From assembly GCA_033675545.1 (NCBI GenBank), contig JAWDGP010002685.1, forward strand, positions 1-64,000: a stretch of 64,000 nt of DNA, written 5' to 3'. The notes beneath the pieces are model-generated. The model made no database searches. It was not told the origin of the DNA and saw nothing but the letters and a program-made list of their open reading frames with translations. Numbering within the stretch: position 1 is the stretch's first letter; the number at the start of each line of letters is the position of its first letter. The position numbers and the translations under genes were made by a program. This DNA is from Elysia crispata (lineage: Eukaryota; Mollusca; Gastropoda; Plakobranchidae). This document shows positions 37,288 to 48,700 of the stretch, piece by piece.

Positions 37288-37942
37288 AAAATAGCTAATA
37301 TCATCTGTACTCGGTGACTTTGATCGAGAGAAGCTAGAAACTGATCGTTGTCAGACAAGAAACTTGAATTCTGAAGGTTTGAGTTGTACATCTCCACATG
37401 ACCATAATCTAACTAGACACCACACACATGAACATACAGCGGTGTGAGGGACACTTGGTCAGAGGGGGCTGCATCAGGTGCAGTTTCCAAACAGATGAAG
37501 TAGTACCTTAGCTCGAAATAATAACATCTTCGATGATTTTTATATTTTTTTTTTACCCATGACGCATATTGTGTTCTTCCCTTATTGTTGATGAGAGATA
37601 AAGCGTGTTGTGTGTGTGTGTTTGTTCCTTTCAGCAATGGCTTCCGTTTCAACAATTTGAAATAATATCTCATTAGACTATGAGTCCAAGACTTCCCAGA
37701 AAGCTTATAATGAATCATAACAGTCTAACTGAAAGGGGATCCCCGATTTGATGGGTGGTCCGGGACCGGGAACCTTTCCCCTCTCCTTACCACTTTGGCT
37801 CCAGGAAATAAAGGCCTCGGAGAAATAAAACTATATAAAAGGCGAAAGAAAATGATTGGATGACTTCTAAGCGTCCATTCTTGAGCTTGGTCACATGACC
37901 ATCAGTGTTTCCACATAATTTAGCAGGTTTGGAGATCATCCC

Positions 37943-38200
37943 GTGGAATCGCGAAACGGGCAGTTCGAGTCTTCGTCTGCTTCCGCCTCAAGACGCCATG
38001 AGTCGCAACGCAACAAATCAGGCGTGAAACACCCCAATCAGACACAAAACTTTCAAATTGCAATTAGTAACGCATTTCGATCAATTGTGGATATCGTAGA
38101 GAAAAAAAATGTAAAATTAAACACACAAAAATTATTGGTCAGAGAGAAAGAGCTACTGTTGAAAAAATTAAAAGGCAGAAAAAGAGTTGAAACTGATTGA
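37943..38200 (+). CDS. Short basic, helical ORF, unrecognised
   Basis: 85 codons to a tga. The first third is Ser/Arg/Gln-rich (SSSASASRRHESQRNKSG). The rest is strongly helical and basic (VREKELLLKKLKGRKR), like the C-terminal tail of Myb/SANT-like accessory proteins of Harbinger-type transposons. The start used is a gtg; no ATG precedes it in frame, so it could be the last exon of a longer gene. Codon content looks more gene-like than its surroundings, but no homology can be confirmed by reading. Confidence 0.3.
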   Translation: MESRNGQFESSSASASRRHESQRNKSGVKHPNQTQNFQIAISNAFRSIVDIVEKKNVKLNTQKLLVREKELLLKKLKGRKRVETD

Positions 38201-38287
38201 AGTAAGCAAGGAAACTAGCGGTAAACCAGGCCAATGACGGTAGGGGTCAAGTCTGCAGAACTGATGTAGTAGATGATGTTCCTAAAG

Positions 38288-38435
38288 GTCTGTTTAGACA
38301 AAGCGATCTGCAGCTAGCAACACAACTCCACAAAATGCTCTGACGTTACGATTGGCAATTCGTGTTGCTAGCGATTTGTGGAGAGCAGCAAATCTTCCAT
38401 TTTTATTGGTTTGTTTACACGAAGCAATTTGCAGC
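38288..38435. repeat. Compact direct plus inverted repeat module
   Basis: ggtctgtttagacaaagcga (38288) returns as ggtttgtttacacgaagcaa (38408) in the same orientation. Between them gctagcaacac (38313-38323) faces gtgttgctagc (38362-38372). This is the structure expected of transposon ends or a small MITE. Confidence 0.5.
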
Positions 38436-38787
38436 AAGCCACAAAAATATTTTTATCATGTGATCGTAGATCAAAGGGTCCTTGGATACCAATACAACTA
38501 GACACGTCCTCAAGTGATCGTGGTTTAGACTTAGCAGGGATTAATTGATCATAAAAGTACAACATATCCCAACAAACGAAAAAGATAACGCGAAAAAGAA
38601 AAAGGGGTGTCTGTGTGCGTTCTTGGTTAAAACCATAGAACAGATGTATATCAATTTCATCCGCCAGTCAATTACTGAAGATTGCTCAATCTTTCTTGAT
38701 TTCCTACTGGCATATTTTGAACGTTTTATCAATTGTTTCAAATAAAAATATTGATTTCATTATTCAGACATGTGTTATTATTTTCTT

Positions 38788-39540
<753 letters not shown>

Positions 39541-41050
39541 ATTACTTCTAACATCTCAAGAGGGTTACAAAGAGTTGAGATAATGGGTCGGCGAAAGGGC
39601 CATTAAAAAAAAACAAAACATCAGAAAGGTTTAGGCTGCACAGCTCCGGAAGTTTTGCGTAGGAATGACTTATTGGGTTTTTAAAAAAAATATTTTATCA
39701 ATTTAATATCTTACTATGAATATTGCGTTAAAGTTATGGATATTAGAACAAGGTTAAATTTAATAAATAAAGTAAAAGGCGAAAACTTTAAATTGAAAAG
39801 CGATATATATAACACCTGAGGAAAGATAACTCTCACCACGAACTCTTACCTAGACACAAGAGTGTAATGAATGTAATGTTCTCCTTTAATCTTAGAAATT
39901 AAAGCAACAGTACTGGACTCTAGCAAAAATATTTAATTAAATGAATTTGAAATGCTTTAAACTTTCAAAATGGTTGATATCTTTTCTAGATACAATTATA
40001 TTTCATAAACTGATTTAGGTAAGATTAAAAAAAAGTTTATTCTAATCTAGATTCTAGATTCTAGATCTATATGGAAATCCACAGTAGTCAAAAGATGAAT
40101 CGCAGATCAAATTTATATTATCTGTAGATTAATATCTAGGCCCTACAGACAGATCTAGTCTAGGTCCTGCTTTTAAAATTTAAGGTATTTTTTCAGGATT
40201 TTTCAGAAACCTTTCGTTTCCTTAATCTGAAGTCGTAAATAAATGAATGGTAATACCACAGTTTTGCGGTCCGTTTGGATGTAAATAAATCACACCACAA
40301 ATGGTCAAATAGTTATTGAAAATAGGCCCTAGCCAAAACAAGTTCAATATTTTGCACGGAAATGCCTCTACTGAAGAAGTTGCCCCTAGATTTTTGCAAT
40401 ATAATAATTTGATTAGATCAGTGCCTTCATTTTGGTAGTACCTTCATTTTAATAATAATATGCAGTGAAAATCTGACCAGTTTATTGTATTCACCATGGC
40501 TGCACTGTCAACAGGACCAGGATGGTAAAACTGGGGTATTACCAAGATGAACCATAGATGAAAAATATTATAGATAAATATAGATTAAGATCTAGAGTCT
40601 AGTCTAGGCCCTCGGTATTTAAGGTATTTTTTTAGTGATCTATCACACAACTTTATTGTCCTAAACATCATGATTTTGTTGTTCTCAACAGGAATTGGAA
40701 GTCCATTTTAATCGCAAACTGACAAATTCAATGGTGAGAGCTTGAAAACTGAAAAGTTGAAATTTTCACTGTACGACAAATCAGAGAATTAAATCTAAAT
40801 GAGGATCTATATTTATAGAATGAGGAAGAAATTAAGTATCCTGCAAATGTATTAGATTATAGTTAGATTTCTTTTTGTTTTTTTCTATTTCAGACTATCA
40901 TTGATCTGACTCTGAGAGAAGATTACTAATTAAACGGTGATATAGAATCAATCCTGATGCCTTCAACATTTTTTAAAAGGTTTTATAAACATTCTGATTG
41001 AGGCCATGATTTCAGACCTTGCACCTCAAATCTAAATATCTCGAATTGAG
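39541..41050. other. Upstream region of RXYLT1; no separate gene seen
   Basis: AT-rich, with several ctagatct-type runs (40040-40070, 40590-40610). It may include the promoter and 5' UTR exon of RXYLT1, but no core promoter motif is clear. Confidence 0.35.
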
Positions 41051-41220
41051 ATGGTAAACAACTGTTGGCTGGTACTTTCATTCAGGAAAGTGTCATATTG
41101 TGTCCTTAGCTTCTATGTGGTTGTAATATGTTATTACGGAGTCCATAACCTCAAGAAAAGTCTCAAACTGAGAGGAGAAGACAAAGCAGCTGAGTCGAAA
41201 TCAATATCAATTGCAGGTGG
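41051..41220 (+). CDS. RXYLT1: RXYLT1 exon 1: signal anchor
   Basis: ATG at 41051, then MVNNCWLVLSFRKVSYCVLS and a hydrophobic run FYVVVICYYGV (residues ~8-31), as expected for a type II Golgi anchor with a short cytosolic tail. The donor is uncertain. caggtgg|gttta after 41220 fits in phase with the acceptor at 41546. gtgggt at 41217 is the stronger-looking site but would need a different acceptor (41536 or 41557). Confidence 0.75.
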
Positions 41221-44200
41221 GTTTAAAAGCTTTAGTTAAGATTAACTGAAACTGTTTCATTGTCTAGTTCTCAGTTCTAAATCTTGATTTATATAATTAT
41301 AACTAATTATGAATACAAGAGATTGAAATCATGTATCAAGAAAATCATGCAATCAAAAAAAAATAAAAGATTGGTGGTGGCATTAAGTTCACATTTAATT
41401 TCTTTGTCTTCCACTGAATAAAAAATATTCCAACCGCAGATCATACACTTATAAATACTCCCTACATATTATTAGGATTAAGAAATGTCCTTGGACTGTA
41501 GCCTTGGCCTCCTATTGTCCTGGTGTCTGGTCAAGTTAATTGTAGGTCCAGGGAAGATGAAAAAGAAATCTCTGTTAATTTTACTTACGATTGTTTTTCT
41601 GACTGTGAAATCTCACCAGATGTGGTTGATGACCCAGACTGGAACCCATGGGGTGAAGAGTTTGAGTCTGAGGTTCACTTTAACCAGCACCATGAGCCAC
41701 CCGAGCTCTGGCAACAGCAGGAGGAGCCACATGTTGAGGTCAATGATTTTTTTCATGTAGACCACGCTCACAGACTACATGAGGAACAAAGTAGGAGAGT
41801 CAGGCCTGAGGAGGACGGCGCTCCTAGGCCTCAAGAAAAGCATAACAAGAGGGCTCGAGATCTTGTGACGAAGAATCTGCGACCTGCTGAGGCTATAGAT
41901 GATGCATTCAACATTATAGAAGTCTGGGGAAAAGCAGCTATCAGTAGGCACTTTAGATCTTTTTTGGGCGTTGATCTATCGCTGTTATATCTTCAGGCTT
42001 GTTTTGTTTTGTGTTGTTCATGTGTTTTTTGTTGATTTTTTTTTTATTTAATTAAAATCATTGAAAAGTTGGTTGCTAAATTTAAAAAAAATAATTAATT
42101 AATTTCATAAAACATCTTAACAGTTTGGCATTGGAAAAACCAAACAACAAAAAAGAAGCCATTTGATTTGAATTTATTTATAAAATTTTAAAATCATCAC
42201 TATGAAATGTATCTCTGTCCAATGTTATGGAGCAGAAAGGAATTAATACTATAAGCTGATCACCAACATGATACCATACATGAATCTACATTTTCCATTT
42301 ATATTCTGTCAATTAAGTTGGTTGCAAGCAGTACCATGACTGGATCAAAGTACTTAAGGAAGATGATAGATTAAAAAAGTTTTAAGTAGTTCATGATCAG
42401 CAACTAGTGCCTGAGTGCAATTTTAAGACCTGGGTTATATATTTCTCACAATTACAAAATACCAGGGGTGCTGAGGCTTTGACTAATTCAGGAAATATGG
42501 CATTGATTTTTTCTCTTGATGCAATAATGTCAACTGTCTGTAATAAAGAGATGCGAAAAGCTCATACTTGCTCTATATTAATATCAGTTCTTTTTCTTTC
42601 CAAATGAGTATGTAACTAAGCTTTTTGTGGTTATAATTGTTCTAACAAACAGCTTGTGTTTATGCTATGTGACTAACTGTTTTTCTACTTTTGTGCATAG
42701 GTTTATACTTATGGCAGCACATCATTGATGCAAATCTGGAGGACAGGTTGAGTGGTGTCTGGCAATATGGCGAGAAGATTGTGGGCAAAATCAAGTTTAG
42801 GTAAATCAAACTGCTCTCATCGGGACTCATGAAAGATTTCATATGTATATTCAATTTAAGGTCAATGAATGCAGGATTCTTCCAGGACAATCAGGAAAAT
42901 CAACCTATGTAGAAGGGTTTTGTATTGAATGACGAGAATAAAGGGAATGTGTTAGAAATTGAATACATTGTAATGTATTGTTTTTGTCGTACTTGATCAT
43001 TTACGACTTTGAATGCACATATCTTAACCTTACAAAGGTTTTCTAAAAGTGACCTTTCAAAAGTAATAAAGAAAATTTTTTTATTTTAAATCATTAAGAT
43101 CCTTTTAAAGGCTTAGAAGTTCATAAAAGCAGCAGTTTATGTTAATTTCAATATTTTAAAATAGATTTGGAAAATAGAGAAATTTTATTTTGGTTTTAAA
43201 GCAATGGATCCATATGGGTATGTCACAACCTTTTTCCTTACTTCTTTGATAATCAGAGTAAAATTTGACTGTAGTGCAATGCTCAATCTAGCTTGACAAC
43301 ATATTTTTATGAAGTTGCAATAAAAAATTCTTTTGTAAGTTTAGTATCCTTACTTAACATTGATTTAATTCCCAGGTTCCGAACAGGTCCAGGTGTGATT
43401 CCAAGCAAAGTGCCACGGGAGACTGAACATTTATTGCTGGTTATAAATGGGAGGTCACCATCCAAGATTAAGGCCGGCAAAGTGTGGCTAGACTCCTTGC
43501 CAGCGTTTCCGAGACTGAAGAATGTGGCAGTAGTTATGTTAGGCATGGAGAATTGTGATAACTCCTGGTTCCATCCATACTTGGAGTCTCATGGTGGTCG
43601 CGTAAAGGCTTTGTTTGTAATATACGATAGCCCTGAGGTGGATAACATCAACGTCTTTCAATGGCCTCTTGGTGTAGCCACGTAAGGTTCATCTGTGTAG
43701 ATATGCGATCTTACTTATAAATAATTAGGCTGCCTAAGTCAACATTTTGTGTTCTGTTTCTGTTTGGCTGCATTTTACAGATTTCAACACATGCAGTGAG
43801 TAATAAACCTAAAATCTTTTCATATGGCTTTGTATCCTATGTAGCTGGACTATCTCCTGTAGATGATTCTGTGATAAAATTATATGTAAACTTTGCATTT
43901 GATATATATGTATTAAAATTTCCATTTCAATTCCGGGAGACGGAAATTCCAGCTTTTAATGCCTCTTGTTAATGTTTTAATTTTAAGTTTTATTTTTGTT
44001 GGAATGGGGAGGGGTTCTGAAATATTAAAAATTGTTACTGAAGTATAAAACTTGAGGCCAGAACAAACTTAAAAACTGTCTTTCTTATTCTGAGATTTTG
44101 ATTTCTTTTTCTCTCCCAGATATCGTGATTTCCCTGTTGTTCAAAATTCTGATTTATATACTGAGAAGCATCGGCGTTACATGTTCAACTTTTTGGGTAC

Positions 44201-45408
44201 CATCTATCCAAACTCCTCTCGAGAAACTCTGCTGACTGTAGTCAAGAACAGTCCTCAAAGAGATTTCGGCTACGTGAGAGCTCGAGCGCAGTAGGTTCAC
44301 TCTGGCGCAATGTTAAGAAATCTCTTAAAATAGTTGTGGGACACTTTAAAGTACCTGATGGCCCTATCGAAAGAAAATATTTGTTTTTATGCCACTAGCC
44401 ACCATTGACTGAAGTTAAAAATAAAAAATAATTTTTTTTTCCAGTTAACAGTGAATGGGGTTAGAACGTTACACAGTCTAATATTTCTAGTTCTCTTTTG
44501 AGATATTAGCCACATGATTCTGTTTACTATAGATATTCTTTTGAACCAGAGAAACTTTGGAGCATCCGATTATTTTGCAGGGGGTCATTACTGCTGCTAA
44601 TATGTAACCTATTTGTTAAATTAGGTGGCACGAGGCAATTATGTGAGAAATGAATCAAATGGCTTAAGTTAAGAACATTTGTGCTGAATAATTGTTGGCT
44701 CTCAAGTCTCATTTATGACAAGCTAGCTATGGTTTGAATAAATGTGGACTTTTTGCCTACTGTCCATAGTGAGATGGGATTTAATTGTTGGTTTTTTTTA
44801 CTTTTCATGTTATGCAATTTTTTTTTCTTCCTCATCCTACTGTGTTACGTCCTAGATGGCAGCCGGAGGAGTCGCCAGAGTCGAAACAGCAGTACCTGTA
44901 CGCTCTCAGCAATAGCGACTTGACTTTGAGCCCTGTAGGGATCAACACTGAGTGTTACCGCATCTTTGAAGCTATGGCTATGGGGTCTGTCCCAGTGGTG
45001 GAGGATATCATGACCCAAGGGTATTGTGGGAACAATTCTCTTCTAAAGGGTGTCTCAAAAACTTTACTATTTTCTAAAGATGGACAGAGACATAGAGACT
45101 CAGTTCAAAATGAGCTGGGCAAGTCTCATAAAATACAGCCAGATCCAAAGTTTTTTTATCACAGTAAGGTCAGATCTCGTGTATCACAACCTCTGAGACT
45201 TTTGAAAGAGTTTGATGCTCCTGTGATCTATGTTAGAGACTGGAGCACCGATCTGCAGGATATTTTGGGGAAAGAAGCTTCCTTGAGCTCTGGTGACAAA
45301 AAGGCCCGGCGAAGAGCGTTACTTAGATGGTACACTAGCTTCCTCACAAAAATGAGGCATCGATTGGTTTCTGTACTAGAAGACAAATTTTTCCATAGAG
45401 GTGTTTGA
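41051..45408 (+). CDS. RXYLT1: RXYLT1 (TMEM5) orthologue, ribitol-5-phosphate xylosyltransferase, six exons
   Basis: In vertebrates this Golgi type II membrane enzyme transfers xylose from UDP-xylose to the ribitol-5-phosphate of the core M3 O-mannosyl glycan on alpha-dystroglycan, building the laminin-binding matriglycan chain. Here six exons (41051-41220, 41546-41943, 42701-42800, 43376-43681, 44120-44290, 44856-45408) join in frame to about 565 residues. Conserved blocks in order are an N-terminal signal-anchor helix, D-W-N-P-W-G, VWGKAAI-S-LYLW, G-P-G-V-I-P, VINGR, IYDSP...VFQWPLGVAT-YRDFPVV, NFLGTIYPNSSRETLL, WQPEE, SDLTLSPVGINTECYRIFEA, and VPVVEDIMTQGYCGN. The last is the donor-binding-like region shared with exostosin-type transferases. 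The protein is longer than the roughly 440-residue human form, through a longer stem in exon 2 and a ~50-residue insert after the Y-C-G-N block. All internal junctions agree with family alignment. Confidence 0.93.
41546..41943 (+). CDS. RXYLT1: RXYLT1 exon 2: stem region
   Basis: Codes an acidic, His/Gln-rich stem (EEFESEVHFNQHHEPPELWQ) after the conserved D-P-D-W-N-P-W-G, and ends in V-W-G-K-A-A-I plus one base before gtaggc (41944). The acceptor choice is by phase with exon 1 and could shift by a few codons. Confidence 0.85.
42701..42800 (+). CDS. RXYLT1: RXYLT1 exon 3
   Basis: Acceptor tgtgcatag, donor gtaaat. Completes a Ser codon and reads L-Y-L-W-Q-H-I-I-D-A-N-L to WQYGEKIVGKIKF, matching the family's LYLWEHI...W..GKSIVG block. 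Confidence 0.93.
43376..43681 (+). CDS. RXYLT1: RXYLT1 exon 4
   Basis: Acceptor aattcccag, donor gtaagg at 43682. Reads from R-F-R-T-G-P-G-V-I-P through ENCDNSWFHPYLESHGGRVK to VFQWPLGVA. It is the best conserved part of the family; the ending Thr codon is split across the intron. Confidence 0.95.
44120..44290 (+). CDS. RXYLT1: RXYLT1 exon 5
   Basis: Acceptor ttctctcccag, donor gtaggt at 44291. Reads Y-R-D-F-P-V-V to MFNFLGTIYPNSSRETLLTV and V-R-A-R-A. The Gln codon is completed by the first base of exon 6. Confidence 0.95.
44856..45408 (+). CDS. RXYLT1: RXYLT1 exon 6: C-terminal catalytic part
   Basis: Acceptor cgtcctag. Starts W-Q-P-E-E, continues with SDLTLSPVGINTECYRIFEA and G-S-V-P-V-V-E-D. 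After Y-C-G-N-N-S comes a ~50-residue Lys/Ser/Arg-rich insertion not present in the vertebrate protein as I recall it. The family tail F-D-A-P-V-I-Y-V-R-D-W follows, and a basic helical end to tga at 45406-45408. Confidence 0.95.
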
Positions 45409-48400
45409 CATTATTGTTTATTATTTGTTTTCCTCTCTAAACCAAAGATTGTTCAAACAAGTCATATATGAACTGCATTAATATTAAGTAGCTCAACTGC
45501 CAACCGATGGTCCTCACTGCCCCACCTCAAGCTTCCATGTACACTTGGAGATTTATTTATACATTTCACCTTTTTTGTTTTTGTTTAAGTGCCAATTTTT
45601 GTCTTCACTTTAAGTTTATTAAAAGAGGTCTGCGAGATTTAAATATATTGATTGCATCTTGTGAAATTTTATTTGAACAGAAATAAGTTATTTTGTTGTG
45701 TTCCTCAAATGCTGAATGTTACAAAAAAAACATTTTTACTTTAGCATAACTAGATCTAAGTTATGAATGGAGAACTGAAATGTCTGGGGTTTCTGTGCTT
45801 CAACTGTGAGAGTAATCAGACTTGCCATTGTCTCATTTTATAGCTTTGCCATAAGTTTAAAACCTTTGCTTAATACATCAGTTGTGCACAAATCCATACC
45901 ATGTACATTTTGTAGGATACCTGCCTTCTAATCATTCATCAAAGCCTAATAAGATGCAAACTTTTGCCACCCTGATATTACAAATACACATTGACAACCA
46001 TCCGTTTTATGTAATAATTTATTATGTCAGCTAACTTTAAACTTTATCTCAATTAAATGCCATTTGACCTTCGTTTGCTGGTCATTTTTTTTTGGTAAGA
46101 TATAATGAAACGTGGCTTTTTTCTGCTCCTGAATCTCCTCTATAACATGATTTATTTTATATTGTCATGCAGTATTGAATGTCAGATTTATCTCCTAAAA
46201 ATTAAATTAGAAAGAAGTAATTGAAAGGAGAAAAATTCTGTTTTTATTTTTCTTATTTTACTATTTCAAATAAACTGAAATTGTGATATTTTCTGATATT
46301 TTTTATGCCAAATTCAACAATGAGAAGCTAGAGAAATAAATTGTTTTAACCAGCAACATTAAAAATAATATATGATATGGGAGGCATGTCACCCATTTGA
46401 ACTCAGTGCCATGCCAAAAGTTTTATCTAATTTTTTAATGCTTTTGATGAATGTAGGATGTCGATGAAGTGCTGAGCTGATTCAAAAAGAGAGTTACTAT
46501 TTTATAACATTATGAAAGTTTTTTTGTGAGGAAAACAAGCCATGATGAAAATGTTTGAGAAACTTTGAGAATAGATTTTCATTTCTACAAGTGACAAACG
46601 TTTGGCACTAAAGTATGCACAGGAAAATCAATTTAATGTGGAATTTATCAAGGTCTATGTCAGAGGGATCACAATAAACGAATTTGAGGTAGCATAAACT
46701 GAACTTATTGAATGTGCCTTGATAAAGAATTTAGAATCTTGCACAAAGAGGGTTTGCAGATTTCTGAATTACAATGTATTGATATATAAATTGTAACCAA
46801 TGTTTGAATATTTTGGCTGTGGTAAGTTTGTGTCATAGCAAACAAAAAAAACTTTTAACTGAAGTCTAATGAAACTAAAAATATTAACAATGATTCTTTG
46901 TGCTGTTTTTTTTATATTTGTCCAGACCCTTGCCCCACATGTAAAGGTGGTCTTGGCTTGTAAGAAGATAATTAATCTTTCAATGTCTCAGTCAGTGTGT
47001 CTCACAGAGTCTGAGCTAGTCAGATATAACCTCTATTAGTCAAGTTATCAGTAATAAGAGTGTGTTCACATTGTTGTGTTTTAAGCAATGATAAGCTAAA
47101 CTTTTAGACATATGTCATACACTAGTACGAAATAATGTGTTGTTGCATAGTTGAAACAACTGGTTTCACAAATATATGAAGAGTCGGTGAAGGAAAATTT
47201 TCTATACTGAGGTTCATTGATCAAAACTTTATTTTTTGGTTCTTCGGTGAATATTTTAGCCCCAAAGTTTCCTAGTGAGTCTGCGGGAAGATGGGGGCTT
47301 CATGTGAACTCAAAGATAAGTTTGAGTACATTCGGGTTTTTCACCACACCATTTCACAAATGAAGAAAACTGGTGATTATCCTTTGGGAAGTTTTGGTGA
47401 ATATATGATAATTTTACCATGATGTGTCAACATTATTGTACATACTTACATAAGCTCTAAAACACCATAGCTACCCAAATGCTATTTTAGTCCATGTTTG
47501 CACCCTAGAAAGTTCATGTGTATAAGCTTTGTTTGAAAATTTTCATTGCAGTGCTTAACTATATATAAAGGGGTTTTGGTAAGATTTTTTTAGAGGATCT
47601 TTTGAACCACAAAATTTACTGGTGCAATAGCTATTCAGTAATTTTGTTCTACTTGTCACTTTGAAGTTGAAAACTCTATAAAAGAAATTTTTATGACTGT
47701 TCTGTCCTATAAAGTCTATGTTAAAACATTATACATCAAAAGGAATTTAATAATTTCCTATCTGATTTGTGTGATTCAATATTGAAGAGAATGGTGATAC
47801 ATTTGTTCTAAGCTGCCATCCATCTTGTAACCAATGGTATTGATGTTGATACAGACATTTTGTGCTTGCCTGAGACCTTCCTCTTCTAGAATAATGTGAC
47901 ACAAGTGAGTTTGGTAGCAGTGAACTTGGTGATTGAGCCAGAATTTTTGTAAATTGTAGCTGAATGTAACTATGTTTGCCCATAGATGAACTTAAGCTAG
48001 GAATAAATTTCTTGCATGGTCTTGGCTTTGAACTGCTGATCCATTTTTATTTCTTTTCTGTATACTCTGAGAGAAAGTTGAAGAGATGGTTCTACCTTTA
48101 GCTGTTTAAAATATTTTACATCAGACCAGTGCAAAATGGGTGCCATATGGCCCAATAATGGGTGAAAACTTGGATTCTATTTTTTATATTATTTGCACGA
48201 TTTATACTTTATATCAATTAATCATTGCCCCACTTTCTGAAATATTAATGAAGACTGCAATAGCACCAATGATACCATACTTATATTTCATATTTAAACT
48301 TTTTAGAAAATTTGGTTTATTTGTTTGATGGGAAAATTTGTTTTGTCATAAAATCTGTGTTGTGATTCAGTTTTACTAGCTAGATTTACATTCCAAAACT

Positions 48401-48700
48401 TCTGCTCTTGTTCATGTCAGTATCTTAACTGCTTTATATATCATTGACAAGGTCAAATGTCATGTGATGTATATCAATTTTTACTCTTTTCCATTTTATT
48501 TTTTGTGTATAAAAGGGTATGTCTCTCTGTTCTGATATTAAGAGAAATGCATAAATGTGTATTGTAAACAGGCCTGGGTGTAGGAAACTTATTTTTAGAG
48601 CAAAGCAAGTACTGTCAACTGCTTATGGTTTATGTTTTTATACTTCGACTGTGAGTAGTTTTTATCACTTGAAGCTTAATAAAGCCACTTTGTATTTTCT
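45409..48700 (+). other. Probable 3' UTR / downstream of RXYLT1
   Basis: T-rich sequence without splice-consistent exons. aataaa occurs at 46269-46274 and at 48678-48683 (gcttaataaagcc). The second is followed by a T/G-rich stretch, so the transcript could end near 46.3 or 48.7 kb. Small ORFs here are unsupported. Confidence 0.4.
48678..48683 (+). terminator. Candidate polyadenylation signal
   Basis: aataaa followed within ~30 bp by ttgtattttctgtcttg, a plausible cleavage and downstream element. An alternative is 46269-46274. Confidence 0.35.

Noticed and set aside
41485..41760. Overlapping ORF in another frame of RXYLT1 exon 2
   Set aside because: It overlaps the conserved DWNPWG...VWGKAAI frame and has no family match.
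42407..42607. 66-codon ORF in RXYLT1 intron 2
   Set aside because: It lies within an intron defined by matching phases of exons 2 and 3, and has no conserved motif.
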